Assembly: GCA_027627225.1 (NCBI GenBank)
Contig: CM051025.1
Coordinates: 49,846,181 to 49,910,180 of the forward strand
Origin: Congeria kusceri
Taxonomy: Eukaryota; Mollusca; Bivalvia; Myida; Dreissenidae
Direction of reading: 5' to 3'
DNA: 64,000 bases
This document shows positions 13,601-26,304 of the stretch, piece by piece. The notes beneath the pieces were generated by a model. It made no database searches, was not told where the DNA came from, and worked only from the letters and a program-made list of their open reading frames with translations. Within the stretch, counting starts at the first letter, position 1, and the number at the start of each line of letters is the position of its first letter. The translations under genes were made by a program, and so were the position numbers.

Positions 13601-13682
13601 TATCAAAAAGCTCAGATACTATCAATGTCAACAATAATATGTTTAACGTTCTATGCCAGACGCCCACGTGATTATTTTGAGA
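10663..13682. other. Intergenic DNA without recognisable genes
   Basis: A 104-codon frame at 12,677-12,991 and several shorter ones show no motif I recognise and no splice context. They are most likely chance. Confidence 0.5.
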
Positions 13683-13683
13683 T

Positions 13684-14175
13684 TAAAGGGACTGTCACCG
13701 AAAAAATGGCGTCATATTTCACTAATATTGATATTATATGATAGAAATGCGTTATACTAAGACATCTGTTATAAATAAATAAATAATAATATAATATACA
13801 ATGAGTTATTTAATAAAAACAAAATAGCAAAAAAAAGTCTGAAAATTTAAAACCCCCAGCAGGATTCGAACTCACGACTTCGAAGCCATACGAAAAAATG
13901 ACAGTAAACTGCGCTATCATTCTTGGTTATGAATTGTGTCTAAACTATGGTTTTACAAAATAATCAAAATTCTGACGTCAAAATTTAAACAGAAAAAGGG
14001 CCAAACAAACATGACCGATGTTATACATTGATTTTAATCTCAGAATGCGCATATTCTTTCCCCATTATATATACCCTGTTGAAACCGTTACTATATGCCG
14101 GAATTAATATACAAAAATCAGATTTTTTAAAGAAATTACCCCCTTGAGGCCCTTTTCCACGACGTAGTCCCTTTA
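13684..14175. mobile_element. TIR mini-element with internal tRNA-like sequence
   Basis: The ends TAAAGGGACT and AGTCCCTTTA form a short terminal inverted repeat. TA lies at both outer edges, compatible with a TA target duplication. The interior contains a tRNA-like segment on the minus strand (see 13,853-13,930) and no protein-coding frame. Confidence 0.6.
13853..13930 (-). pseudogene. tRNA-like sequence inside TIR element
   Basis: On the minus strand a box-A-like TGATAGCGCAGTTTA is followed at tRNA-like distance by a clean box-B GAGTTCGAATCC and an acceptor-like CTGCTGGGGG. The 5' arm does not pair convincingly. It is probably a captured tRNA or SINE head with Pol III promoter potential, not a working tRNA. 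Confidence 0.5.
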
Positions 14176-17100
14176 CTGTTCATATTTAACAAAGAGTGTG
14201 TTATCGTGAACACGTGCTATTATCAACTAAGTCATAAACGAGGCAAAATTAAACAGTTACTGTGAGAACAAATAATCCTAGGGGGTTCCAATGACAAGGT
14301 AGTTTTTTTTAATTAGCATGTAAATTCTTATCAAGAATTACATCTTATATGTAACAATCGTTTTGAATATAACTCCTTCTAAAAACTCATTATGGCATTT
14401 ACTTTGCGTGACTCGATCAAATATAATGAGCTTTGAGTTGAACACCCCAGCGACTATTCATCTTGTACTATTAAGAGTATTCAAGCCTTGTCACACACTT
14501 CTTTTTGTTAGTTTCATTTGAATAGAGCATACAAATACTTTACTTCTTCAGCATACCGTTTATGCCACGTTTTATGGATAAAAGGCTTATGCTAATTAAT
14601 CAGTAATTTACAAATTAAAACATGAACATGCAGGATATAATTTAAATTGATACCTGAATGACTGAGGCCCACTATATAAGCATAAGAACGCATCGTATAA
14701 TGAAGAATATGAAAATAACGTGACATATTGCCCTCATAAGTTCGGTTAAGACAGTTATGCGGCTATCAAATGGTTTTATGTTTAGACATATTTCACTGTA
14801 CAAAACGCAATATGCATTTTGTTTCAATTAACGTAAAATGATAATACTAAATAATACTAAAATAATGAATACTCACTTATTTAATGACGTCAGCCTACAA
14901 CTATTATAAAATATACAAAAAAGGAATCCCATAAAACATGCTAATCATGACGCTAAAGAGGATTAGCCTGTAGGTATTGCTGATAATTCACATAAAGCTC
15001 GCATATTAGTATTTTATCTGATTCTTTTCTGATATATCACACAGATATGATCATATAATTATACTAATTGAGAAATTGAAAGAAATGCATGTCTGCTGAT
15101 GTAACAAGAAATGATATGTAACAAGAACATAAACATTCGGAAGTTACAACAGTTCTAATTTCATTAACATCTCACATAGAAGATCTGCTTAGTACTCGAA
15201 TCACTAGACTTGGTAGTCCAACAACTTTACCTATTACATTGTCAAACGACATGGGGCACATTTGTTTTATTCTAAATGCATGGCGCAGAGAAAGATGTCG
15301 TTCTTTGATAGTCTGATTATGAACCATGTTATTTTCGTCAAGTTTATGATATGTTGCGGCCAAGCCTTTTCAGCAGATTATCGAAATATAAAAACGATGT
15401 TCACATGCTAAGCATTGACCTGGTTTGAACCAAAAGTATCCTTGATAAAAATACCCACTGTGGTTCGCTACAGGATTCCACACAAGTTCTGTGATTGAAG
15501 TTGCACTTTAATGAGAAAATGTGGTACACTTAGTTTTTTCGATAAGTGTAGAAACATTGTGAGAATATATGAGGGCAGATATTGATACAATAGATGTCTT
15601 GTTGTTGTTTGTTTTTATTTTGTGTGTATACGCTTGTAGCTGTTTTACATACGAGCTTATGTTTGACTGGAGTGTGGCTAACTAAAGTCTATAACATGCG
15701 GATGTTCGTGTAAAATGATGAAACTAACCTGGTATTATCGGGACAGGAGATGCCCTTGTAACAGCAATATATGTGTCAGATTTGAGCGTAACATATTTTA
15801 ATTTTACTCGCAATACATAAATTTATTAATTTACACTTTACTTAAAATGAATTTATGTTTTAATTGCATATAATTTACTTCATTTTTGTTCTACTTACAC
15901 TAACTATTAATGTCTTGTCTTTATCATTTTAGCTCGTGTGAACATTTATTCAGTACATAAAACAATAGTCATGTCATATTTTAATGGGTTCGGTGCCGGT
16001 ACTTTAAAATATACGATACCATGTCATCATTGTATGTTGTTGCTGTTAATGTGCAGTCGAGACCTATATCCATCTGCCGAATATTACGCCAGGAATGGCA
16101 AATACTATAAAAGAATGGTAAATAAAAAGTTAGTGGATTAATTAAATTATCAGCTACATGCGTATATCATAACATCTCTAAATTGCGAGAGAGGATGTGT
16201 AGATAGTTGTATCTCGACCAGCACGTGGCTGCTTCATACGCCAGCTTTCAACACCGCTTATTAGTGCGCACGCTTATCAACGTTAACACCACTTTCCTTA
16301 AAAGATTATCTCGAACATCTTAAGAGGAATCATGATAGCAAAAAGGGGTCGTCATAAAACAGGTATCGTCGATAAATAGACCACACAAATCTAACAGATA
16401 TGAGTGCGCAAAGCTTACTCATATTGTCAACATTTCCTTCAATTGTCTTTTATTTTATTGTATTATACAACAAGGTCATATGACAAATTGCCACGTTACG
16501 ACCTTATGTTACGTTACAGTTTATAACATAATTCTTTTTTATTCTACATTCTACTAGTTACATTTTAATCAAATTATTTGGCTTAACATGACCGAAAGCA
16601 AGTGTGAACATGCATACAACTTCGTTTTGACGTTTAGGATTAACACAATTTACAGTTGTTAAGTGTAAAACGCATAATAACTGACATCGGCAATAGGTAC
16701 AATGTATGCATAGAGGTCTATAACAATGACTTGATTACAAGATATGCTCATTAACTACTCAGTGAACATAATAATGGTTTTATTTTATGACAGAAAGCAA
16801 CTAAGGACAGTTATCAAAATCTGCCAAGAATTTGCGGATTTCAGATTTCAAAATTACCCGTATAGTAGTTTACATAGTTAAACGGTGCCACATGTGCGTA
16901 GATTTAGTTACCGTAATTAACAATGATACAATGCTGCTAAAAAAAGGTCTTATTTTTAAGAAATAGTTTTGCTCCAGCTTCCAGACCAGGTGTGCATTAC
17001 ACCGAAGGAAAAAGTGCACATAATACAAACCTCATTAGTACAGACACGATCCAGGCTCGGTATATTACTAAAGGCAAGTTACCAGTTAAAGTTTACCTTT

Positions 17101-17640
17101 ATGAACATGTGTCAAAATAATATTTGTGATGCCGACTGACATCAAACAATCACCGCGGATACCATGGAACATGCGGGTAATAAATGATAGACGGTGCTCC
17201 ATTTCAACGCAATGCTAAATGGAAACACCACGTGCAAGTGCAGCGTTGCAAATGATATACCAATGTCGTTGCTTGCGATGCGATGCCGAGGACAAAGCTA
17301 CACGTGGGTGATTGTGGGGGTGGCTTCGTCTCATCAAGATGTAAATATGTGCTTATTGTGAGGGATTGTTGAATCACTTACTTATTGCATTGCTATTACA
17401 TGTATACGAAATTCATAGAAAAATGTTTATACAATACATCAATATGTCATTATGTGGTGTTGGGACCCAACGAAAACGTGTTGTGTAGGATGACAAAATG
17501 TCCAACATAAATAAGCAAGGAGTTAATAGTTCTGCATTTAAGATAACATATTTTGATAAACCAGTATTCATGTATGTATCGTTCGTAGAACAGTACATAT
17601 ATAAACAAAATTATTTCAGTACAGCAAAACTACTATTCGT
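14176..17640. other. Intergenic DNA
   Basis: About 3.5 kb in which I see no exon with splice sites, no RNA gene and no repeat similar to others in the window. Confidence 0.5.
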
Positions 17641-17699
17641 TGAACACTAATTTTCGTGAATAGAACGAATTTAACTTCCCAAAGAACGTTTATTCCATA

Positions 17700-18273
17700 A
17701 TGAGACATTCATTTTCATCATATTTAGCCAAGTTAAATAGAAACAATGAATCTAATTTAATAAAGAAAATAGAAGCACTTAAAAAATCATTAAATGAAAC
17801 TAATACTGATCAGCTGCAGGAATTACAAAATGAATTGGAAAAGTTAAGGGAAAATACACTTAAAGGTTCACTTATTCGCTCAATGGCTAGAAAATGGGGA
17901 GAAACCTTCAAAGTACATATGCTCTCTTGAATCAAACCATTATACAAACAAGTCAATACCTTTTATTGAAACTGAAAATGGTACTAAATTGAATGATCAA
18001 ATTGATATTCTAAATGAAGCAGTTTCATTTTATAAAACACTATACAACAGAAATGAAAATGAAATTGCATATGACATAAATACAGATTTAGCTAATGCCA
18101 ATGTACAGAAACTCAATAATGCTCAATTAGAAACTTTAGAAGGATTACGTAGTATAAATGAAGTTGCCTTTACACTTAAAAATATGAAAAACGACAGAAG
18201 TCCAGGCTCTGATGGTTTCACTGCAGAATTTTATAAAGTGTTTTGGAACAGATTAGGCCATTTCATCGTATGA
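17700..18273 (+). pseudogene. LINE ORF2, region before the RT core
   Basis: The first block (17,700-17,930) is a charged, coiled-coil-like stretch ending in IRSMARKWGE. A one-base frame change near 17,900 is needed to continue through KPSKYICSLE. The next block (17,989-18,273) reaches the fingers motif RSPGSDGFTAEFYKVFW. A TGA at 18,271-18,273 then breaks the frame just upstream of the RT core. This order is typical of L1/Tx1-like ORF2 proteins. Confidence 0.8.
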
Positions 18274-18303
18274 AGTATACATTATGCATTTAATAATAAT
18301 TCA

Positions 18304-19593
18304 TTGTCCACAACTCAAAAACATGGAATAATAACTTGCATCCCAAAAGACAATAAACCGCGCTGCTATTTGAAAAATTTAAGACCATTAACCGTATTAA
18401 ATGTTGTATACAAACTGGCATCTGGGACTATTGCAAATAGATTTAAAACAGTACTTGAAGTTTTAATCTCCAAAGACCAAACTGGTTTAATTAAAGGGCT
18501 ATTTATTGGTGAAAACACTAGATTACTTTATGACATCTTGAAATATGCTGAAGTTAATAATTTGCCTGGGTTACTTATGACAATAGATTTTGAAAAAGCG
18601 TTTGATACCTTATCTTTTAAGTTTATAGAAACCACTTTTAGATTTTTTAATTTCGGAACACTGTTCCAACAATGGATATCTATGTTTTTGCACAATACTA
18701 TGGCGTCCATACAAATAAACGGATTTTTATCGAACACCTTTGGCATTGAGAGGGGCTGTCGCCAAGGGGACCCGATAAGTGCTTACATTTGTATTTTATG
18801 TACGGAAATTCTAGCTATTAAAATCAGACAAAGCAAACAAATAAAGGGTATAACAATTAAAGACATAGAATACAAAATATCACAATTTGCTGATGACACT
18901 TCTCTATTACTTGATGGATCTGAATCATCTCTTTATTGTACGTTAGACATGCTTCATGAATTTTCAACATACTCTGGATTGAAAATAAACTACGATAAAA
19001 CTAATCTAATTTGGATAGGCTGTATGAAATATAGTACAAGGTCGATAAAAACAAAATACAAACTGACATGGGGAGCAACATCTTTTAAAGTTCTCGGGAT
19101 AGTGTACGACATAAAATTAGAAAACATAATCATGAATAATTTTGATAACAAAATCAACAGTATCAAAAATTTAATAACACAATGGAATCGCAGAAATATC
19201 ACCCCGCTTGGAAAAATAACCATCGTAAAATCACTACTTCTCCCTCTGCTTACTCATTTATTTGTGTCACTACCAACACCAAGAATAGAAATTATGAAAC
19301 AAAGTAACAAACTTTTTTATGACTTCATATGGGCAGGTCCAAGCAAAATTAAAAGCACAGTAATTGTTAAAGAATATAATGAAGGAGGTTTAAATATGGT
19401 AGATGTTTGTTCTTTTGAAAAACAAATGAAATTAACATGGCTTAAGCGACTTGTGATAGGAGACGGAAATTGTTATACACTTGTTAAATCCTTCATTGAT
19501 ATAAAAAAACTTTTTAATACTGGTAAAATGTTTGTTGAAAAACTTTGCATAAATTTAAAAAATAAATTTTGGCAAGACGTCTTAAAAAGCTAA
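18304..19593 (+). pseudogene. LINE ORF2 reverse transcriptase core, 429 codons open
   Basis: This is the longest open stretch in the window. It would polymerise cDNA from the element's own RNA. Visible motifs by residue: motif A IDFEKAFDTL (Asp at 95), motif B GCRQGDPISAYI (151-162), and the catalytic FADD (195-198), followed by a thumb region with SRLLLPLLTH-like and FIWAGPSK sequences. The start used here is only the first Met after an upstream stop, so it is not a real translation start. RT catalytic residues are intact, but flanking frame breaks make the copy non-autonomous. Confidence 0.9.
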
Positions 19594-20556
19594 ATATTGT
19601 ATATCGAAAAATTGCCAATAGTCAATAGTGAAGATATTCTAGATATGCCTTTGTTTTACAATGAAAATTTTAAAATTGGCAATAATTAAATATATATATT
19701 AAATGTCTGTATGAAAGAGGCATTCGATTTGTTAGAGACATATTAATAGATAGAGAATGTTTTATCTCCAAAGAATCTTTGGACTACCAAATTGGAACAA
19801 ATGTGAATTTCTACTGTACCAAGGTCTTATAAAAGTAATAAGTAAATTTATTAAGAACTTTGGAGACATATTTACGTATGATAATAATATTCAAGGACCT
19901 GTATTAGCAACATACGTAAAGAAAATAGTAAGAAGTCCTAAAGAAGAAAAACATGTTTATAAAATATTTATTGAAAACAGTGAAATCCCAACTTGTCAAA
20001 CAAAATGAAATTCAGAGTTCTTTGATATTGACTGGAAAAGTGTATATCCACTTGTGTTTAATATTAGTAAAGATAGTTATATCCAATGGTTCCAATGTAG
20101 AATAGTCCACAGAATCTTAGGAACAAAATCCAATACATTTAATATGAAAATAGTTACTGATAATCAATGTACATTTTGTAAAAATGAAGTAGAAAATATA
20201 ACACACTTGTTTTGGAACTGTGTACATTCTCAAGATATTATTAATTTGCTATTCACGTTGTAAATATAAATAAACCAAACTCACCTATCCATCTAACATG
20301 TCAGGATATGATACTTGGTATTACAAATTCAAAAATGAACAATTTAAATATTTTATGCCTCGAAATTAAACAATTTATTTTTTATTGCCACAGAAAAAAC
20401 AGAAAGCCGTCTAATTTTGGACTGGTAAATAGCCTCAATCACTCACTAGAAATATATAAAAATACGAAAAAACTTGACGCAGGATTAAAAGATTGGTCAC
20501 TAGTCAGCATGTTTACAGATATAATGCATATAATGAGTTTATTCATTGTATTGTAA
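19594..20556 (+). pseudogene. LINE ORF2 C-terminal part
   Basis: Readable blocks at 19,757-20,008 and 20,054-20,263 cover the LTKSNTF-like linker and the zinc-binding motif CTFCKNEVENITHLFWNC. A final block at 20,308-20,556 follows. Stops at about 19,593, 20,006 and 20,261 interrupt the frame. The zf-RVT-like motif (C-x2-C...H-x4-C) is intact. Confidence 0.8.
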
Positions 20557-20849
20557 GTATATACATTTTTGGTCCACGATTATGTATTAATGTTATATAT
20601 GTGTATATGTGTATTAGGCATGCCTCCATGTATGTATGTATATATCTATGCAAATATACTATGAGTAAATAAAATATTGCACAAGAAAAAAAAAATAATA
20701 ATAATTTGTCTAGCTGATTAACTCTCATACAAGTTTTTCTTTTGCTTTTGGCTTGCCATTGCTTGTCAAAGAGAAACAAAAAACTCATGGTAAGTAAGGA
20801 CCTGGTGTATTTTCTTTATCCTGGTATCAAACTTTTTGCAGGCAATTTT

Positions 20850-21957
20850 GGAAAGTGTCATGCTTGCCAGCTTGTTCCAAAGAGTGGAGTGTATTGCCAT
20901 TTACCCTTCCTATATTCAAATTCGCTTTAGGTCTTATGGTCATAGACAAATTGTGCAAGTTTGGCTAAGATTGGTTAAAAACGAAGTCCCTTGCATGTTA
21001 GTTGCTGATCTGTCTCATTTGCTGCATGTGCTGAGATTTTATGGCTATACAAAACCTGTGGAAGTTTGATCAAGATTGAATGAAAAATATATTCTCAATG
21101 CAGCAAAAAACGGCAATTTTTGCATTTTGTACGCAAACAATGGGGCTATAACTCCGGTGTTTGTAGCCCAATCTGACTAATTATTGACTTCTGCTGCGAC
21201 CATACTACCATAAAACAAACTGCTTAAGTTTGGTCAAGATTGGAAGAAAAATGAAGTCTCTATAAACAAAAAACGTATTTTTTGCATTTTTTTTTCAACA
21301 AACAAGGGGCCATAACTCTGGTGTGTGGGGTCTAACCATATACATATTTGGCTTCTGCTGAGATATTGTGGTCACACACAAACTGTAGAAGTTTGGTCAA
21401 TATTGGAAGAAATATAATGTCGCTATCAAGGAAAAATGCCATTTTTGCCTATTTCTTAACAAAAAATAGCGGGCATAATAGGGGGTGTTTGTGGTCTGAT
21501 CCAGCCCATTGTTCGCTTCTGCTGTGATCTTTTGGTAAAACACAAACTGTGGAAGTTTGGTCATGATTGGAAGACAAATGAAGTCTCTATGAACAAAAAA
21601 AAATTGCATTTTTTTCCACAAACAAGGGACCATAACTCTGGTGTTTGTGGTCCAACCTTGCCCGTCTTGGCTTCGATTGAGACGGTCGGGTCCAAAACAA
21701 ACTGTGGAAGTTTGGTCAAGATTGGATGAAAAATGAAGAGAATTTTATTGAAAAAATGCAATTTCTGAATTTTTCCTTGAAAAAGGGGCAATAGCTCTAT
21801 GGTTTCTGGTCCGATTTGGCCCATTATCGATACCAACCGAGATTTTATGGTCATACACACTCTGTGCATGTTAGGTCAAGATTGAATAAAAAATGTAGTC
21901 TATATCGCAATACCGGTCAAATTGTTGACAGCATACATACAACGGACGACGCAGGAG
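20850..21957 (+). repeat. Tandem-repeat element P1, left part
   Basis: About seven diverged copies of a roughly 160-bp unit can be recognised by AAACTGTGGAAGTTTGGTCA-like motifs near 20,950, 21,054, 21,219, 21,380, 21,544, 21,700 and 21,857. The element ends with ACGGACGACGCAGGAG, where the Mutator-like element interrupts it. It resumes at 26,407. The same unit type flanks the 44-56-kb array. ORFs in it are accidental. Confidence 0.8.
21949..21957. repeat. 9-bp target-site duplication, left
   Basis: ACGCAGGAG directly precedes the Mutator-like element and is repeated exactly at 26,407-26,415. A 9-bp duplication is characteristic of Mutator superfamily insertion. Confidence 0.9.
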
Positions 21958-22065
21958 GTAAACGGTCATTTCGTCTAATGCCCGTTTCGTCTCACTTACA
22001 GTTATGAAAAGAAGAGATGTCAGTTCGTCAACAGGGTGTGGTCAGTTTGTCTAACTGATAATTGG
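21958..22065 (+). repeat. MULE left terminal inverted repeat
   Basis: It begins GTAAACGGTCATTTCGTCTA and runs to about GGTCAGTTTGTCTA. It aligns with the reverse complement of 26,305-26,406, which begins GGTTTACGGTCGTTTCGTCT, with scattered substitutions. Confidence 0.9.
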
Positions 22066-23633
22066 CATTGTTAATTGGTTCACACCATTGTCAATTTTAG
22101 CAATTAACAATTAAAGGCGCTAATTAAGCACGCTGACACGTGGCTTGTGTTTGTGAGTTGTTGGTACAATAGCTTTTTGAGTTGTTGTTCACACGTTGGT
22201 GTATACGTGTATAAATAAAATGTTTTATGTAATATTTGTATCATAATCATGGCTTCCATATATCTCTGTATACAATGTACAAAACCTGTACTTTATGAAC
22301 AAATTATTATATATTTAAATAATATAAACTTACTTAACAATTAAACAATTATACAATTTCAATTAACATTGTACTGTATATTATTTGTCATGTTTTTATA
22401 GTATAATTGTCTAATTTATCTTCAGGAATTTCGGCCGAGGAGTACCACTAAATGGCGAAGGGTGAACTGTCAGTAGACTGGACATGTGAACAGTATACCA
22501 CTGCTACTACTGGTAACTCAACAACAGTGGGAGAAGATATGATTCCAAAATTTGAACTCCTACATCACCTATCCGTGCCTTGAATATGACATACAACGTA
22601 AGAACCAAAGTCCCAGAAACTTTTAATAACAGTGACGCGCAAACATCAAATACGATGGACGATGAAACCTTCGATATTAGTAACAGGGACTTCAACCACC
22701 CTCGCCAAATCCTCGAGTCATCCCTGCCAGATGTACCACTGGACGGAGAAGTTGTGGAAGATAGGCCGTGACATTTGAAGAGGTTGAAAATAGATCAAAA
22801 CGAGGTGGAAAAAACTAGTCAGCAGTGACGGATATTCTTATACAATAAGGGTAATTATGCATACTTAAATACAACATCAAATAAAACAAAAATAACATGT
22901 ATAAATAAATACACTATTGAATAAATAAACTATCAAATAAATAAATAAAAATACATTTTAAATATATTATCAATGTGCTTAAATAATAAATTAATCATTT
23001 AAATATTTTATTACTTTTTTTTCAGAGAAAAGACGGACCAAGAATATACTGGACTTGCAGTAAACATGGAAAGTCGCACATATGCTATGCAAGTGTGAAA
23101 CAGTTCCACGACCAGTACTGCAGCAGTGGAAGCCACAACCACCCCGTGGACCCAGAAGCACAGGAGAAAGTGAAAATGATGAAGAAAGTGAAGAGGCTGG
23201 CGAGGGAGAACGTCTTCAAGCCTGCAGCGGCTATCGTCGAGTCTGTATGGCTGAAGAAGTGACGGACAACGACGTGTGCCTACCCAATCCGGCGATGCTA
23301 ACCCAAATCACAAACCTATATCAACAAGCACTTCTTTCAAAGGATCCAAACACCCTAGAGTTTGAAGTAAGTCATTTAATATTACATTATCAATTATCAT
23401 TTTGTCATAATTTTGTTTAATTTAATTGTATTGATAATTTTTAATAGTTCATTTAATTTTAAATCCTTAGATATACCAAAATATTGTATAGTTTTTCTTT
23501 GTTATGAAAATTACATTATATATAAAATACTAAACCGGACCAACTACAACTTCTGTGTCAAGCCCATCATTGGTATATGGATGGAACGTTTAAATTGGTG
23601 AAGCGACCCTTTTACCAACTAAACACCATACGT

Positions 23634-23890
23634 GGCGCGTCATGAGAAAGCCGGTCATAATGCATGTGCGTTAAGTGTCGTCCCGGATTAGCCTGTGCAG
23701 TCCGCACAGGCTAATCCGGGATAGCACTTTCCGCTTTTATGGTATTTTCTGTTTCAAGGAGGTCTCTTCTAAACATAAATCCACTGTAGGCAGAAAGTGC
23801 CGTCCCGGATTAGCCTGTGCAGACTGCACAGGCTAATCCAGGACGACACTTTACGCACATGCATTAAGTGCGGTTTTCCCACGACACGCC
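23634..23890. mobile_element. Hairpin-rich TIR mini-element D1, copy 2, inside MULE exon
   Basis: The ends GGCGCGTCATGAG and CCCACGACACGCC match the D1 family. The flanks CCATACGT and TCATACAT look like a decayed 8-bp target duplication. Removing the element restores the MULE reading frame across the junction (QLNTIHAFVKKG). It therefore inserted into an exon, and internal hairpins in each half are preserved. Confidence 0.85.
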
Positions 23891-24147
23891 TCATACATGC
23901 CTTCGTGAAAAAGGGCAAAGACACAAAGCAGGTCCCGTTGATTTCGTGTCGACGAACAGAAAATTACGTCGCTATACTGGAGAGTCTCCGTCGGAATCTT
24001 CCACAATGACTGTAAGGCATACAAAAAATTTGTTTGTTTCCGGTTACATGCCCGAAAAAAATAGGTAGGAAGGTCGGGATTTATTTTAATTTTTTTTATA
24101 TTTTGTAAATGGTCAACTTGAAGATTCAAAAACTGAATAAATATTAA

Positions 24148-24901
24148 AACAGTGTTCATTCTGGGCCGCGCCTTTGTGGGATTCCCGCTAAAGAAAAATA
24201 AATGGGCGCAACACAAATACTGTCCGTGCGCCATATAACAGGCGCATAGAAAATTCCATCTGCAGGCGATTTTGTTCGAATGAAAATCATCGTAAATCGT
24301 ATTGCGAATTGTAAACATCGCATAGCCTGACTGTTAGTGGAAATTAACCATTGCCAGGCTACAGCGCGCGCACTGTTTTATAACTAGTGATTTCGTTGGC
24401 AGATAAGGTCACGCGCCATTTGACCTCGCTTACATCATCACAAATTGATTACAGTGCTGTCTGAAATTTACATGCGGTTTAAGTTGATTTTAATAAGAAA
24501 ATAAAGATGTCAAAGCGGAAAGCAGATACAGAGAGCATCGAGGGAAAAACTCTTGAATTTTCCACCAAAATTCCTAGGCAAAATGAGAAAATCATTCAAA
24601 ATGAGGGCCGTACCCGTACTTCATCTGCAAGTTAAGTTGAAAAAAAACTGATAGATCTTCCAAAAACGTTGACAGTCACAAATTTCAGAAAGGTAGGTTA
24701 GAGAAATTTTTGTGGTTATTGTACAATGAAAACAGTAATTTGATGTTTTTTGACATTTATAAAAAAAACATAATAAAAATAACATGAAAAATTATCATGG
24801 TAATAATTTGTCACCCCCGAGAAAATCTTTCAATGGCGCACTGACTTTGTGGCTGATGGGCCATTGGCCCGCCTACAACTCAGCCCAGAATGAACACTGT
24901 T
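24148..24901. mobile_element. TIR element nested in MULE intron/exon region
   Basis: The ends AACAGTGTTCATTCTGGGC and GCCCAGAATGAACACTGTT are perfect 19-bp inverted repeats. The CAGTG start resembles hAT termini, but no clean target duplication is visible. The interior has one short frame (24,507-24,635) and no transposase, so it is non-autonomous. Confidence 0.8.
24507..24635 (+). pseudogene. Short ORF remnant in nested TIR element
   Basis: A 42-codon frame opening with MSKRKADTE, basic and then acidic, ends at TAA. Its position shortly after the left end of a TIR element suggests the start of a lost transposase gene. No domain is recognisable and its function cannot be assigned. Confidence 0.3.
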
Positions 24902-26008
24902 CAAAACATATCAGTAATATCCTTAAACATTGTTTATAAGTGGATACTATCAAAACAAAACAGTTATTTATCCAAAACTCATTTAATTGTTGAAAAAGGT
25001 AAATAAAACAAAAATCAATCTGACAAACCCAATATATGTTCTAGGGTCGGGCATTTTTTGAGGGTATGTCAACTTACTGGATTTCAAGGCTGGTATGTAC
25101 ATTATATTATATATATTGAAATATACATTAATTAGTCTATTAATTGTTAACATTTAAAAAAATGAAATCAGAATATCCACTCCACTGACTGTGTATGCAT
25201 TTGATTACAATATCCTGCTTCATAATCATGTTCTATATGCTAATTTACATTTATTACTATTTTCAGCATCTTGGCAAGCCATCAGGGAGCAATTTCCTGG
25301 TTGTATTGTTAAGGGTTGCCCCTTCCACTGGGGACAACGCGTTTATAGGAAGATCGTGGGCGAAAGACAACGTACACAGAGAAAGATCCTGTGTATCTGT
25401 TCCTGCACAAACTGCTGTCTCTACGATACCTACCACACGAACACATCACACAAGCATTCAACACGGTATCAGCTCAGGCAGCAGACGTCGGCGGACCAGT
25501 GAATCGAGTCGTGGAGTACATCGGCCACACATGGGTTAACGGAACAATGTGGGCCCCCGAGCATTGGAGTGTCTTCCAAGAGACCGTCCGCACGAATAAC
25601 GCTGTCGAAGAATAACTGCAGAATCAACTCCAGAGCTGGATGGTCAGACGTGGGGTTCTATGTTCTTGTGCCCTTTCTATGAGCAGAGGCACAGACAGTG
25701 AGCCTTCAGGTCTGTCTTGTCTGGGAAAACCTATTGACTGCGACGCGACGAAAACATTACAAGGACGTACATGGACGACTGGGACATGTGTGCCACCAAA
25801 CTTTTGAGGACCTGTAGTCACATCCAATGACTGGAGCCGGACAAAACCTATGACGCTGTTCACGACCAAGACGTTTAAACTGTATACAAGATAAATTGAT
25901 TGTAAACATGAATCATGTTTGTGTCACAAATGTCATACCTTTCTTCTTAGTGTCTGATGTTGATAAATATTCTTTTAAATATTATTATACTGAATAATAC
26001 TATTCATT

Positions 26009-26105
26009 GTTTATTATTATTATTATTTAATCTGTATGACGTTGATGTTAAATAATATTCAAAGAACTGTATATTATTCTTCTTCTTATTATTATTATTA
26101 TTATT
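26009..26105. repeat. ATT microsatellites
   Basis: Two short (ATT)n runs near 26,010-26,030 and 26,083-26,105 lie inside the right part of the MULE. Confidence 0.85.
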
Positions 26106-26304
26106 CAGCATTTGTATTATAATGTGTATAAGTATATTGTGTATATAACAGTGAATAAATAAATAAATATAAAGTTTATCCATTCTTTGTGTTTTCACTT
26201 ATACACTGTGTCACATGTATGCACTATTATCATTTATTTTTTCATTAACAAACATGCATGAAAATTAAATCAATTATCCCAATTACTCCCACTACCAGTA
26301 ATTA

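Larger units (their letters stand above)
17650..20700 (+). mobile_element. L1-like LINE copy B, collinear, 5'-truncated
   Basis: A degenerate ORF2 of the same family as copy A runs from about 17,700 to 20,556. It is followed by an AATAAA-like signal near 20,668 and an A-rich tract ending near 20,700. There is no endonuclease domain, so the copy is 5'-truncated. Several frameshifts and stops make it inactive. It serves as the internal reference for reading the rearrangement in copy A. The left boundary is approximate and no target duplication was recognised. Confidence 0.85.
22453..25890 (+). pseudogene. FLYWCH zinc finger / MULE transposase gene, decayed
   Basis: Exons in order: about 22,453-22,851, ending in SSDGYSYTIR before a GTAATT donor; about 23,027-23,369 after a CAG acceptor, completing a FLYWCH finger (YWTC, HICYA, HNHP) and ending in DPNTLEFE before GTAAGT; about 23,538-24,060, with WYMDGTFKLVKRPFYQL (first catalytic Asp codon 23,580-23,582) and, after a nested insertion, AFVKKGKDTKQVPL; about 25,071-25,092, with LDFKA (second Asp codon 25,080-25,082) before GTATGT; and from 25,267, with SWQAIREQFPG, the CPFH motif (CxxH), and RTNNAVEE. 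Frameshifts lie near 23,255, 24,006 and 25,615, with in-frame stops near 22,813 and 25,671, so no full transposase can be made. It would have cut and pasted MULE ends. Confidence 0.85.

Noticed and set aside
18304..19593. 429-codon ORF as a host gene
   Set aside because: It is the reverse transcriptase core of a truncated LINE, with stops in frame on both sides and a poly-A tail downstream.
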